Below are positions 1 to 12,496 of a stretch of DNA of 64,000 bases, piece after piece. The notes beneath the pieces are model-generated. The model was not told the DNA's origin, did not search any database, and saw only the letters and a list, made by a program, of their open reading frames with translations. A program made the position numbers and the translations under genes. This stretch comes from Corella eumyota (lineage: Eukaryota; Chordata; Ascidiacea; Phlebobranchia; Corellidae): NCBI GenBank assembly GCA_963082875.1, contig OY720097.1, positions 6,332,501-6,396,500 on the forward strand, in the 5' to 3' direction. Numbering within the stretch: position 1 is the stretch's first letter; the number at the start of each line of letters is the position of its first letter.

Positions 1-3000
1 ATTTTAAGAAATATTTAAATAAATTCAGGATTTTATAGACTTACATAGAAGATGTTTCGTTCTTTGACAGCTTGCTGGGTATCTAAAATAAAATATGTGC
101 ATATCAAAAGATTACCTCATATAGTTAAAATAAGTTAAACAAAAATTAGAAAAAGTTTACTTACTGAGTTTGGTATAGAAAAACAGGAAGATTGAACAGA
201 TAAGATATAGATTACTAACAGAATGACAGATGTAGGAAGACACCTTGTTACACCAACTAAAATTATCTTTTTAAATATTTTGATTGTCTTAGTCTTACAA
301 GCCAAATTATGAGTAGTAAATGGTAAAGCCTCATCGTTAAATTTAGTAGAACCAAGAATAGAAACACTAAACAAAAATATGTATTACAAAAATAGCAAAA
401 ATTCAACAAATAGCAAAACATTGCCCCCAAAATAATGGGAATATTTTTTCTAAAATTTTAAACTTAATTACCTTAAAAGTGGGATAACAATTAAGCAAAC
501 CCAAAAGACATCACCAGCAGCAAACATCAAGGTAAGATTAGTGAGATGTGCAAGTAACTGGGTGATGGTTACTATAGTCAAACATTGAAGTAAAAAGTTA
601 AAACTAGAATGAGTCAAAGTCAGCATTCCACGTGCCTACAATAATTACAAATGTTAAACGTTAAATTGAAATGCATTCTTTGGCTAAGACAATCAATAAA
701 ATTATTTTGTCATCACTGTTACAAAAATTTGGTTTGTATATTTCTATGTGATTAAATTATGTTATGATTTATTTGCCTTTTTAATTAGGTTGTAAATGTG
801 GTTCAGGCTGTTATCACCAGATAACATTAGATGGCATGGAAAGGTGTTTAACTTTCTAGCACATTCCATAATTTTGTGATCACATAACTCAGTTGTCTAA
901 ATAAAAAAAATCATTTTTGAACAAACTTACAGCACTTTCTTATCAGCCAAATAACATTAAATAAATCATATTTTTTTACAAACCGAATCATATTTTGTGC
1001 AAAAACTCATTTGGGATGTTGAATCTAATTTAATGCGACTATGAAACGAAAACTGTTTGGGTATAGTAGTTGTTGATGGTTGAGAATGTAAAACTGGTTG
1101 AATAGCAATACTGTTAAAAATTAAAACATGTCATAAGGTTTTTATTTAAATAATTTTATTTTGGTACTAGATTTAAAAAAAGAAAAAAAGTGTTAAGATT
1201 CAAGACTAATTCTGTTCAAGACTAAAACCTAACATAGTAAAAACTAACCTAACAAGACAAGTAACGACTAACCTAACATTGGATTTTGAAAATACTGGGA
1301 TGTTTTGAAAGGAATCAGAACTACCAATGCAACAAACTTTTTCACCGTATTTCTGCATGATTTCTATCATTTTACAAGATGCTATTAAAAAATTAAAAGT
1401 TTAAATCCAAATTTTTAAAATATTGTAACCAAAAAAAAAATATACACAATAATTGAACCAATGTTATTTTTCCAGATTAACTTTATATTACAAAAAATTT
1501 AAAATTCACAATAATTTTATTTTTAGGTAACAATAACAAAAGTTTTTACATTCCTGATTGCAATCTGTAAATAACTGAACAAGCAAAGGAACATTGTCAA
1601 CTTCCTCAATGTGTGGTATAATGTTATCCACTCCTCTAGGTAACTTTGCCTAAAAATACAAATACATAAAAAACATTTCAACTCTCTGATGACCTTCTCA
1701 ATTCCAGTAAATGTAATTTTTAAAATTTTTTTTTAGCTTAACAATAAACATTTAAAGAAATATATATTTATAAAATATATTAGTAAAACTTAGAAATTAA
1801 AAGTAAAGTTTATGATTTACCCTGTTTCTCATGTGAAATGCATTCTCAGATATTGTCGATTCACTGCCAGGTGTGTTTGGCATGGTCCTTATAAGTGGCT
1901 CAGATGGACCTTCTTCTGTTAAAACGGTTAAAAAATAAAATTATTTCAACTTGTTTATTTTTTAATTCAAGTTTTAAAAACCAGTAAATCACAATTTAGA
2001 AACACTTATACTCAATACCTAATACATATTTTAAAAGTTTTGAATTGGAACATGCAAGGAAAATAATCTGGTCCAAATCAAATTCATAAAACAAAAAATT
2101 TATAAAGTTAATTACATATATGCAGTATTTTATGATAACATAAAATATGTAAATGAAATTTTTTTATATTTAAACTATAAATTTAGGACACTTATGAAAC
2201 GAAACAAACCTATATGACTTTCATTAATGCTATTAGATGAATTTGGTTGTTTGGAATTTTTTAATTTACTTGGAGACAAGGATATATGACAATTCCATCC
2301 TGCTTCCAATCCCATTTTCTCAGCAAAAACCTGAAAAATTGTTAAATTAAACTGCTAAACTATCTCTGTATTACTCAAAAAGTTAATAAATTATGAGATT
2401 AAAAATGCTGGGATTGTTTCAAAACATAAAATTTTAATGTTTTATTGCTAACTTAGTCATTTTTAATAAAGGTTTCACAAACTGAAAATATTTACCCTTG
2501 ATCTAAACTCATTATCCACCGAGAAATGAACAAATCTTATCAGAGAACGTTCCAAAGCTTCAATAAGATGAAAAATGTGAATACGAGATTGGTATTGTAA
2601 GGCTACCATTCCCAGAAATACTTGCTCATTTTCTGTGTTGCCTTGGTCACTATAATACAAAATTAGTGGTTTTTGCTTGAAAAATGTTAAATCAAGACAA
2701 GATTTATGGTCCTTGATGAAATATGCTAAACTAGATATTAGATTTAATATAAAAGATACTTTGGAAATACAGTAACCTAAAAAATAGCAAAAAACAATGA
2801 CATTAAGCAAAAAAGTTAAATATGTTTAAAATTATCATAGGTACCAAAACTTTTCAATACAACTTTTCTGGTCTAAGTCTTTTCTACTTGAATCACAAAC
2901 AGCAAAAGCAACACAGTCGCCAGTAACAGCGCTGCGCTGGTAAAAATCAAGAGCTTTCTTTCTCAAGTCTTCAGTTAAATTTTGGGTTTCGCTTCCATTC

Positions 3001-6000
3001 CAATATTTAGTGCAAAGGTTGAGTACAAGGTCACATGACCCCGACGTAAAGCAATATTGATTTCCTACTCCACAAAAGTGAAAGTCATAAAATATTTTAA
3101 CATGAAAATAAAAAAGGGGTAAATTTTACCCTTAATACTAAAAATTTATATGATTTACAAAAATTGTTTCATTTTTCATCCTTGTCAGAAAAGTTAATAA
3201 AATTAATGTCCTATTCACCTTTTAGTACATTAGCTTTTTGTGTAACAAAATGATGTGCATAACTTAAAGGATCATGCAGTTTAAAACAATCAGTTGTTTG
3301 ATCTCTGTTTTTATAGATTGTCCTCAAACTCTATAAATAAATTAAAAAAAAAGATAATAAGGTTACCATTAACTTACAAAACATAAAAAATATACTTTTG
3401 GTTAGCAATAAATAAAACACAATGATTTTAATAACTGTATGTTATATCCTAATATTTATGCAGTTACCAAATACAAAAGTAATAGACCTATTATTTAGTT
3501 AAACAGTAATAACATACTTTTGGTAGGTGCAATAAAGCAACTTCAGGAGAAAAACCAACAAGTTCTGTAAGCTTTAACAAACCCCTTTGTAGTTTTATTC
3601 CACCTGCAAATACAGTATTTACCAACATGAAATTCTACATTTTTTTATAAGCATCAGTTAATAACTAAATTGTAACTAAATTGGCAACGTGGTGTAGTGG
3701 TAAGAACTCTTGCTATACCACACATGAGGTCGTGGGTTCAATCCCCACTGATCTTATGCTGTAGCGCCCTTGATTAAGGCGCTATAAACGGTATAAACTC
3801 CTGCTGAGCCAGCACTTAATCAGCAGCATAATTACCGGGCAATTATAGTCTCTATAATATCCCAAATTGCCACAGGCAACTCGAGACTGGGTCGGAGTAA
3901 CTTATGTTACTCTATGTTTAAGACACGCATTCGACTTTCCCACATCGAGGATAAAGATATATACAAAAAAAAAAAATTGTGACAACTTGTAAAATGCTAT
4001 TAAGAGTTAAAACATTGTATTTTTACAACAAAGCACATGAAACATAATTAAAAATTTAGTTAGTAGAACTAAAACATCTCTTTTATCAAATTGTTAATAA
4101 AGCCAGCAAATACCAGGTTTTTGGAAGTCATTTTCAACAGCCAGGTGATTGAGATGCATTCTGTGTTGACTAAATGTATTCTCAATAAATATTTTTGGTT
4201 TAAAAATGCCATCTTTGTCTTCATTTAACTAGAAATGAAAGTACATATGTTATAGTTAAGTAATAAAAAATAATTTACTGAAAGATTTTTTCTTGGCTTT
4301 ACTAAATATGTCAAAAGTTAATAATATAACATTAAAAACAAGATCATACACTACAGGCATAAAAAAATGTAAATTTATCAAATATTAGTTATAATACAAA
4401 TACCAAATATTGGCTAGTAATTGTCTGTTATATATTGTAACATTTGTTTGCAAAGTTGTCTTTAATAAAAATAATTTTTTAAAAATATAAATAAAATTCA
4501 AACCTGATGCAAATCATTTAGCAATTCTTTGCAAAAAAGTTTCTCATTTGTGTTGCTAAACTTGGACAACATTAGTTCTTCGTCGATTTTAAAGTTTGGA
4601 TTGGTTACCAAAATGTTTAAACAAATTGCTTTTAAAGAGGAAATATGTTGCACCCAGTTTAACTCATCAAACTGAAGCTAAAAAATTAAATGTTTCAAAA
4701 TGTTATTTAAACCACAATTAAAGTAAAGTAATGTAAAAAAAAATTTTACCCTGTCTGAATTTTGTGAATCTTGAGATAAAGTCAATATTTCTACATTTGG
4801 CCTTTCCACCTCAGTTTTATTTTCTTTCATTACCTTAAGTTGTATAATTATTAAAAATATCTAAATGTATATAGTCCATTAACAAAGTTGTGTTAAAAAG
4901 TGAACAGACCTTGGTAACTGTCTCTCCGCCTTCCAAATCATTCATAGAATCTAAAAGAAATATATTTTAGGCACATTGGTCAGCACTTGTTTAAAACTTA
5001 TCTCAGTTATTTGTTCAACTTATCCTTACCCTGGAATGGACTTTCCCTTTTTGCTTTGTTAAAAAAGAAAACTTTTTCAGGTGCAGGTTCATACCAGGAA
5101 AGAATCCCCTCTTTATTTAAACAACATAAAACCTAAAAACATTCAAAACATTACAAAATTTTTATACCAATTAAAAAGAATTATATAAATAAAAAAAATA
5201 TATATATGAATAAGTCTGTATATATGATATAAAAACAAAACATTAATTTACTGTTACAGAACCAAGGGCATCAAATATCACAATATCATAGCAGAAAATG
5301 TCAGTTTTCCCCCCAGTAATTTCTTGAATAATTGACAAAAGAGTTTCCTAAAAAAATACAAAAAAATGTTAAAATTATAAAAAGAGTTAAATTTCTTGGA
5401 AAAAATTTCTAAATTTACAGAATTATTAGACATACCATTTTTTTAGTTGCTGTTGTTTTAGTTTCACTGATAACATAAGGAATAATCCAAAGAACTGGAC
5501 AAGAAACATGCAGAGTTGAAACTAATATAAGTACAATGTGTAGAAGCATATCTTGCAACCATGCAAAGTTTTCATTGTTCCTCAACAATAGAATCACATT
5601 GTAAGTAATATTGTCAATATTGAGTAATTGTGAAGTTTTGGAAGAGAATAATTCCCACATAACTGAAGAAGTTACACACACAACCTTAAAAAGTTAAAGT
5701 AATTTAGTAAACCATAACAATAGTCATTAATTTAATAAATTTACTTTAAAATTAAGCAGAATATTTATAAAGTTAAATAAGATATGTTTTTTTATTCTTA
5801 GCAAAATAGCTTCATTTTAAAAATTGTTATTTATATTGCTTACAACTACGATTGGTAGTATATAAAACACAGTGAAACGCAAGTATTGAAGTCGGCTTTG
5901 TGAAAGCATTTTTGAAGGTGGCGATAGTGGATATTTAGACTTTGAAGAATACATTTTTGTAATTGTTTTAATTGCCTCAGTAATAGGACTTTCCATAACC

Positions 6001-8194
6001 ACAAATCTATAACCAAATGAAAATTATAATATAAAAACTTCAAATAACTTAAAACTTTTTAAAATGTTATAAAGAGCTGCACAAAGTTTTATAAAATTTT
6101 TATCTTTTTATCAATTTTAGCAATGATACACCTTATTTAAAGTTACAAATCAGTGTTAAACGTTAAGCTCTATGGATTAATGCAACAATTTATAAATTTA
6201 CTTTATTAATAAACATGATTCCATTTCTAATGAATGTTCCTGGCATAAAACCAAATCTTTATAAACCACGTCTCCGCTGTTAAATGTTACACATCCATCC
6301 TTAATCAAAAAAAAAAAATTAACAAGAAAGTGGCAAAAACAGTTAATTAGTTTTACTGTACCACAAATATTATACCATATATAAATTACAGTAAAATATG
6401 ATAATTCTGCTGCAGATAAACAAATATTTATTAGCACATCAATAGCATGGCACCACAAATTTAATTACCCATTTTTATATACAATAGTAGACAGTACAAT
6501 ATAAAATACATATTTGGTGAAATTATTTAGCAGTTTTTAAAGCAGCACCATTTTAGAATCTAGATAAAAAAATTTACCTTTTCACATTTTAATCTACAAA
6601 CTGCTTTTTCCCCAGAAGAAATTCCAACAACATCACCAGTTGATAACAAACTTGTTGGAACACTAACTGGATCGTTGTACTCTTTAATAAAAGTTAGGTA
6701 CACAATTTTAGAATAAATTAACCCATTACAGAATAAAAAAAATTATCACTAATAACGAAAACAAATATCAATCCTTTGATTCTTAATCAAATTTTCGAGT
6801 AATTAAATATTTTGTAACAAAACACACATACTTTAAAAATTCTTCCATACAAAGGTTATTGTAAAAGGATTTAAAATATGCTGATTGCTAGTGTAAAGAA
6901 TGTATTTAATGTAACATAAAAGTCAGAAGTTTTTTTTAACAACTGGTTATTTCTTTATTTTTATTTTTTGTACATATCTTTTTCCTTGATGTGGGAAAGT
7001 CGAATGCGCGACTTTAACATAGAGTAACATCAGTTACTCCGACCCAGTCTCGAGTTGCCTGTGGTAGTTTGGGATTTGAGATTATAATTGCCCGATAATT
7101 ATGCTGCTGACTAAGTGCTGGCTTAGCAGGAGCTCATACCATTTATAGCGCCTTACTTAAGGGCGCTACAGCATGAAATCAGTGGGGATTGAACCCACGA
7201 CCTCATGTGTGGTGTAGCAAGTGTTCTTACCACTACACCACGCTGCCGGTTCCATTATGTATGTTATGTATGTTACAAACAAATTATTAAAAAAAATATA
7301 AGTTATCATGCTATTCACCATTCATATAAAGATAAGAGAATGAATGAGATGGGCCATCTATAAACGAAGTAGAGTCACAACTTTCCAAAAAATTTAAAAA
7401 ATCTTGCACTAGCTCGTTCAAGTCATCTCCATAATTTAAATCTAAAAATTAGTCACAAAATATATATTTATTTCTTTGCTTATTCCTAAAAAAAGTTTAT
7501 GATAGGTTGTTTTTAATAAACTTGAATAAATTGTAAAAACATATGTTAAATTGCATAACAACAATCACCAGTCATTAAAAAGCATAAACAAGTTATACAA
7601 AAAAGTTACTTCACCTTTTATTGATTGAATAAGAGAATCTAATTTTGTAACAAAATGGTTTCTAATTTTTGATTCACACCAGAAAACAAAAAAAATATTG
7701 AAGATCATTAATAAGAAAAGGAAAATTGCAACAACCAAAGCTGAACTGCAAAAACATTGAATTATTTACCATAGACATTTAAAATATTTTAGCGGTGCAG
7801 TAATTTAAATTTATAAATTTAAAAAGAAAAACTAAATAAAAAGTCTAATTTTCATTTAACAAAATATGACATTTAGTAAAATACCTTACATGCTGATTCA
7901 AAAACCAATAAATAATCAACCCAATTATACATAACAAATTGCAAAGAAGAACTGGCCAAGGGTACAATGATGTAGTTGAAAAAGTTTGATGAATTTTCTA
8001 TAAATAAAACAAATAACAATTAATATGCATTTAAATTTTTCAAACCCCCAAAAAAAGAAATTCAAACAAAAAATAATAATACTAAATGTTAACAAAATCA
8101 ACAATCAATTTCTTACATGATTTCTATGTTTTGCTTCTTGTTCTTTAAAATCATTTTTGATTTTTTCCAATTCCTCAGCAATTTTTATCACCAT
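1..8194 (-). CDS. TMEM94: TMEM94 orthologue (ER Mg2+ transporter-like P-type ATPase relative), 3' end off the window
   Basis: Multi-exon gene read leftward from ATG at 8192-8194; its C-terminus lies beyond base 1. Exon 1 (8117-8194) gives MVIKIAEELEKIKNDF. Two N-terminal membrane exons follow (about 7900-8000 and 7630-7747). Diagnostic matches to vertebrate TMEM94, recalled from memory, are LGSVTVLCCLNKEGILSW (about 5245-5270 plus 5031-5133), GMVALQYQSRIHIFHLIEAL (about 2550-2650), AEKMGLEAGWNCHISL (about 2270-2330), AKLPRGVDNIIPHIEEVDNV (about 1540-1650) and a membrane exon at 480-640. Further exons sit near 6602-6690, 6200-6300, 5830-6002, 5430-5681, 4505-4680, 2850-3070, 1290-1380, 975-1090 and 165-374. 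The family is a multi-pass ER protein related to P-type ATPases and implicated in Mg2+ uptake. The position that I recall as Asp in the human DKQG motif reads Asn here (codon 5115-5117). Identity is firm; individual exon edges are approximate. Confidence 0.9.
3683..3976 (+). repeat. tRNA-derived SINE, family A, copy 1 (in TMEM94 intron)
   Basis: The head is tRNA-like, with A-box-like TGGTGTAGTGGTAAGA at about 3690 and B-box GGGTTCAATCC at about 3735. A roughly 200-bp body with GCGCC...GGCGC complementarity follows, and the copy ends in an A-rich tail at 3964-3976. Three more copies occur in this window (6975, 52640 and 53340), all on minus, so it is a dispersed family. The four copies differ enough to look old. 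Confidence 0.85.
6975..7253 (-). repeat. tRNA-derived SINE, family A, copy 2 (in TMEM94 intron)
   Basis: Reverse-complement copy of the element at 3683. It shows the same head (GTGGTGTAG, then GGGTTCAATCCCC), the same GCGCC/GGCGC body and the same terminal TTTCCCACATC block. It lies in the next-but-few intron of the same gene in opposite orientation, so the pair could form an inverted repeat in TMEM94 pre-mRNA. Confidence 0.85.
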
Positions 8195-8916
8195 TTTGAA
8201 AAGGTATGTACAATGGTAAACATCATTTGAATTTTATTAGATTCATTTTTGAATAATACCCTAGGTGTTAAACAGACCTAATATAAAAAATAATTGGACA
8301 GTGATTTTATTAAATACATAACTTGGTATTAAAATAAAAGTTTTTGAATTTATAACCACAATACCATGGGCTTTCTTTATGATATAAAAACATAAATCGA
8401 GCTGATCAAATTTTCAGCATAAATTCAAAAGGGAAAATCCTTGACAAATAAAATTATTAGTAAACACTCACTTAACGCAAAAGTTTAATATTTCACATTA
8501 TTTTATCCAGAGCTTGTAAAATAAGCTCACGAAATGTTTATTTACAAAAAAAAAAAAACAATAATTTTATTTCATTTAAAAAAGTTTTTCTTAAAATCGA
8601 CAATAGTTAGGTTCTAAAAAATAAATCCATTCAAAAATAAAAAATTATTAACAAAATCAAGGCATTTTACAATGATTTAGTTGCACAAAAACAATATTTA
8701 AAATTGGCAACGATGCTTTTTAATAAAAAATGTTCTACAGTAAAACAAACCAATAAAATATGATCACTAAAAATCAGCTTAAAAGCTGGTCAATTTTGAT
8801 AGAATTAAAACATCATATAAAGTTTGTAATTGTAAAAAAGGGGTTTTATATTGTAAAGGCATACTTGTTGATCATGCAAATTTAACTGAAAATTTTTTTT
8901 TATCTTTGATAAATAT
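8195..8916. other. Spacer between TMEM94 start and MPLKIP stop
   Basis: Very AT-rich, with no ORF worth calling. It must hold the TMEM94 5' leader and the MPLKIP 3' UTR. The leader side carries several ATGs upstream of the chosen start, so the precise TMEM94 start is less certain than the gene. Confidence 0.5.
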
Positions 8917-9823
8917 TTACGAAGAAATTTCCTCAGGTGAAGTGCTGTCTGTCGTTGGTTTTAATTGAGCCCAAGGATCTTGCAACATAGAAGATTTAAA
9001 ATACCTCTCCACAGGTTGATCCTGTTGATGTTGGTTGTTCGGGTTACAACGTGGGGTTAATCCATGTCTCGGTGAGCGACCCCTAAAATTTGGGGAACCA
9101 TATCGGCTGTAGTTGTTTTGCCTACCTCTAGAAGGAGAGTTTGCCCAGGGATAAGGGGAATTTTGACGAGGGGAAAATGTGTTGCGGTTTGCAAATCTAT
9201 CGCCATCGTTGTTCTGTTTTTAAATGCACAAAATTTTTTATAAACAGTACCTCTACAAGAATTTCTATTATTAGTAATTAAAGAAAACAAAATCTTATTG
9301 TGTGAACAACATAGATTAATTTAAACTGATATATATATAGCTAGTTGCAATAAAAAAGGCCAAACCTGATTACTGTAATTTGGATTATATTGATTATTCA
9401 TGTGTCTTGGATTTTGGTTGTTAAATTTCCCTGTTTGATAATCATTGCCCCATCTATTATTATTGTTATTTCTTTTATGTGGAGGTTGCCATGGTGGTGA
9501 TCTTAACGAATTAGGGTTATTTGCCTGTTGGTGTGAATCTGGCATATTGTAACTCTAAAAAGTAAATTTTATTTAAGTTGAATAAATGGTTGCCGCAATG
9601 TTGTTATTTCATTTGATTATCAAAACGCAATTGATTTTCTTTCGTCAGCTACACAATACTTTTAAAGTTTATATATTTGTTAAAATTCCATCACACATTC
9701 AGAACCTTTTACGAAAACATTGCACATATTATTGGATTACCAATCTAATAAAAAATTACTATAAAAACATTGGTGAACTTAACTTACAGGAAAATTGTTG
9801 GGGTGAAGTTGACGTGAATTCAT
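8917..9823 (-). CDS. MPLKIP: MPLKIP / TTDN1 (M-phase-specific PLK1-interacting protein) orthologue
   Basis: Three exons in frame: 9788-9823 (MNSRQLHPNNFP), 9366-9554 (an Asn/Pro/Gln-rich stretch) and 8917-9213, giving 173 aa; the human protein is 179 aa. The protein is low-complexity, rich in Asn, Pro, Ser, Arg and Gly. It ends with the conserved signature VERYFKSSMLQDPWAQLKP, matching human LENYFKPSMLEDPWAGLEP as I recall it. Family knowledge: a small nuclear or centrosomal, largely disordered protein linked to Polo-like kinase 1 and to non-photosensitive trichothiodystrophy. The C-terminal block is the only ordered, conserved part. The Gly-rich repeats of vertebrates are replaced here by Asn-rich ones, in keeping with the AT-rich genome. 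All intron phases are 0. Confidence 0.88.
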
Positions 9824-10599
9824 ATTGAAATTGACCGACTTAAAAACTCTAAGCCTACCCTGCTACCCTAACCCTGTCCCTTATTTAGCAACTACACTAA
9901 CTAAGTTCCAGAAATAAAAAAAATTGATATTAACTTGAATTTTTCTTTGCCAATTTTAACTTTACAAACTGGTAGATTTTTATGATTGTGTCAACTCTGC
10001 CTAACTTCTGTAAACCTGAAAACTAAACAACGCAAAAAATTCTAGCTTGTCAAAATAGGTGCTTTTTCTGAAGGGAATTCCCCTTTTTACCAGCACCGCA
10101 ACCCGGTACCTGTTAAAGAACCAAAGCAAATAGGTTATCTTATTTATATATAAACTATTTAAATTACTAACAATTTTTTTATTATTTCAATAATTTAAGT
10201 TTTAATTTATTTTTTAAAAGTATAACTGAAATTTATCAATGTGTTAAATTAGCTTTGTCAGGCATGTGATTTTTGGTAATTCTTTTAAGTACTTCTGCTT
10301 CTTGGTTTAACTTGGGTGATTTATAAAAACATTCTTGGTTAATAAAATGTTTTGTATTTAAACAAGTGAGATATGCCGCAGAAAAACATATAAGCCTTAA
10401 ATACCGTTGTTAAATTTGTTTGTAAAGATTTCAAAAAATATGTTTTCAATATCTGTAGAATATGTTTAATGGGTTTTTTATTAATTAAACTCCACCGGGA
10501 CACTGAAGCTGCAGCAGCCGGGTGAGCAACGTTTTAAAATAATTATGACGTCATCACGTACGGATAGAGCGAGTAGGGCTTTAGAATATAACTTAGTTC
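9824..10599. other. Divergent intergenic region between MPLKIP and the EF-hand gene
   Basis: Holds the two head-to-head promoters. The stretch 10490-10630 is less AT-rich than its surroundings and contains a palindromic CRE. A non-coding first exon of the right-hand gene probably ends at the donor after 10652 (TCAA then GTAAGT). Nothing else was recognised. Confidence 0.5.
10546..10553. promoter_or_regulatory. Palindromic CRE (TGACGTCA)
   Basis: A full 8-bp CREB/ATF-type palindrome, about 100 bp upstream of the probable first-exon donor of the EF-hand gene and about 290 bp before its ATG. Seen directly; function is inference from the motif alone. Confidence 0.45.
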
Positions 10600-10840
10600 T
10601 AGCGTTTTCTTCGCATTAACTTCTTGGTTTTACATATATCGTAGAGTAGCTCAAGTAAGTCTTTAAAACTTTTAATATAAACATTAAAAAAACGTTAATT
10701 ATTTAGTAAATACATTTACTTAACAAACCATAAAAGTTTAAAAAAGGAAATTACTTAGTTAAATCGTAAGTTAACTAATTTGGTAAGCCTGTATTTTTCT
10801 AGTCAGAATAACAATTTTGTTTCTTAAGGAACTTTGTAAT

Positions 10841-11683
10841 ATGCCGCTCACGCCAGCAGACGAAAAACAGTTTTCCGAATGTTTTGAAATGTTTGACGAA
10901 GAAGATGTGGGTGAAATTAAAGTTAGCGAGATTAAGCGAATAATGAACTTGTTAGGCTGGGACCCAACAAAGAGCGAAATCGAAAATGTCGTCAAAGCCG
11001 CGAGACTTCGAAGTAAGTAATTTTAAAACTTTAAGCAAGTGACAATACGTCTGTATAGGTGACTTGTTATAATTGATTAATGACCTAACATCTTAGTAAA
11101 TATTTCTGTATAGTTAATGGTAATATGAAAAAATCCGAGTTTCTTTGTCTTATGGATATTTGGTGTCAAGACCACGGAGAAAAACTATCAGAGGAAGACC
11201 TTAAAAAGGCTTTTAGCATCTTCGACAAGGTACTCCACTTACCAATATTGCTGTTCAAATGTTTACGATTTATTTTATTAATTTTTTTTTATTAAGGACG
11301 GCTCTGGTGTTATTGATAAAGAGAGACTTACCTACGTTATGCAAGGAACGGGTGAGCCTTTAACTGATGAGGAAGTTCGCATAATGATAGCAGAAGCCGA
11401 CACGGACGGTGACGGAAACATTGATTACCAAGGTAATGTCATTTGACCTTAAGTTACGTTACGCTATTAAACCTATATAAAATATGCGTTCTTGTAAGTT
11501 GGGCCGGTAAGAATTTATTAAAATTTATAAATTCAATTGCGATAACAAAATTAATTCCCTAAAAATTAAGTTTTAATATTGCAAATTTCTTTTTATTAAG
11601 TCTGAACTATCATGTGTTTATGGTTTTTAGAATTTGTTGCTATGATGAGAGGAGAAAATAAAATCTTTCAAGGACAAGTTTAA
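10841..11683 (+). CDS. Calmodulin-like protein with four EF-hand positions, mostly degenerate
   Basis: Four coding exons (10841-11012, 11114-11229, 11297-11432, 11631-11683) give 158 aa. The ATG at 10841 (MPLTPADEKQFSECFEMF) lies just after a splice acceptor at about 10830, so an upstream untranslated exon is likely. The layout is that of calmodulin/troponin C. Site 1 (DEEDVGEIKVSE) lacks an oxygen ligand at loop position 5. Site 2 (around INGNMKKSE) has lost the loop. Site 3 (DKDGSGVIDKER) has Arg at position 12 where Glu is expected. Site 4 (DTDGDGNIDYQE) is canonical. Probably one or two Ca2+ are bound. It is a calmodulin-superfamily member (calmodulin-like or myosin light chain-like), and I cannot assign a named orthologue. 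A polyadenylation signal AATAAA lies near 11802. Confidence 0.88.
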
Positions 11684-12496
11684 TTGCATTTTTCAGTGAT
11701 GTGTAAATATATTTTTGACTTAATTACAAAATTACATTCTTGTATTTGCTGAGTATTGTCGATAATATCATACTAAAGCCATTCATATTGCACGAATAGT
11801 AAATAAAAGGTATACAGCTCTTGCTAACATGTTTCTAAATAAAGGAACATAACCAAATACCGGGTGTTCCCTAGAGGTATTGCGTGACGCTACTTAACAG
11901 CTGGGTTAACTTTAGAAATTGAAATGGCCTCGTTTCGCTGCAACTCAGACCAACAACTAATATGTAGATTATTTGCAACTTTATAGAAGATTTAAAATAT
12001 TTATAAAGCAGCAATAACATGACACAAGTATAAGCTATCCATGTCACTTATGTTTAACTAATTTTCCAACCTCATTCAAATTTAAACCCTATTGTTGTCA
12101 AAATAAATTAAACAAGAAAGAAAGGTAAAAACCATTTTTTTTATAAAGAAGACGTAAACCGCACCCTCAAGTTCTTGCTCAATTTAAAATTTTATTAAAA
12201 AAAAAGTATAAAAACGTAAAAAATATTGGCACATATCGTCCCAGAAATAACAGTTACTACAATACTTAAAAGCGATTAACAATAGGTGTAAAACAGTAAA
12301 AACAAAATAAAAAGTATGAAACTTGTAAACCGTTGGCCATTTACGAATATTACCTAAAACACTAATTGTTTTTTTTTGCAATGAAATAGAACATCTATAC
12401 TATATTTGGTCGACTAATAATAACAAATATACGACAATAGAATACCGAAATTGATTAATTCTAATAAATAAAAAATTTATAATTAAAATTATAATT
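11684..12496. other. Convergent 3' spacer
   Basis: Lies between the EF-hand gene (plus) and the sulfotransferase (minus), both ending here. It contains AATAAA near 11802 and AT-rich sequence; nothing else recognised. Confidence 0.5.

Noticed and set aside
6447-6460. GCACCACAAAT, the U1 PSE core, in a TMEM94 intron
   Set aside because: No U1-like or other snRNA sequence lies at the right distance; chance match.
9840-9890. Telomere-like CCCTAACCCT
   Set aside because: Only one or two units; no array.
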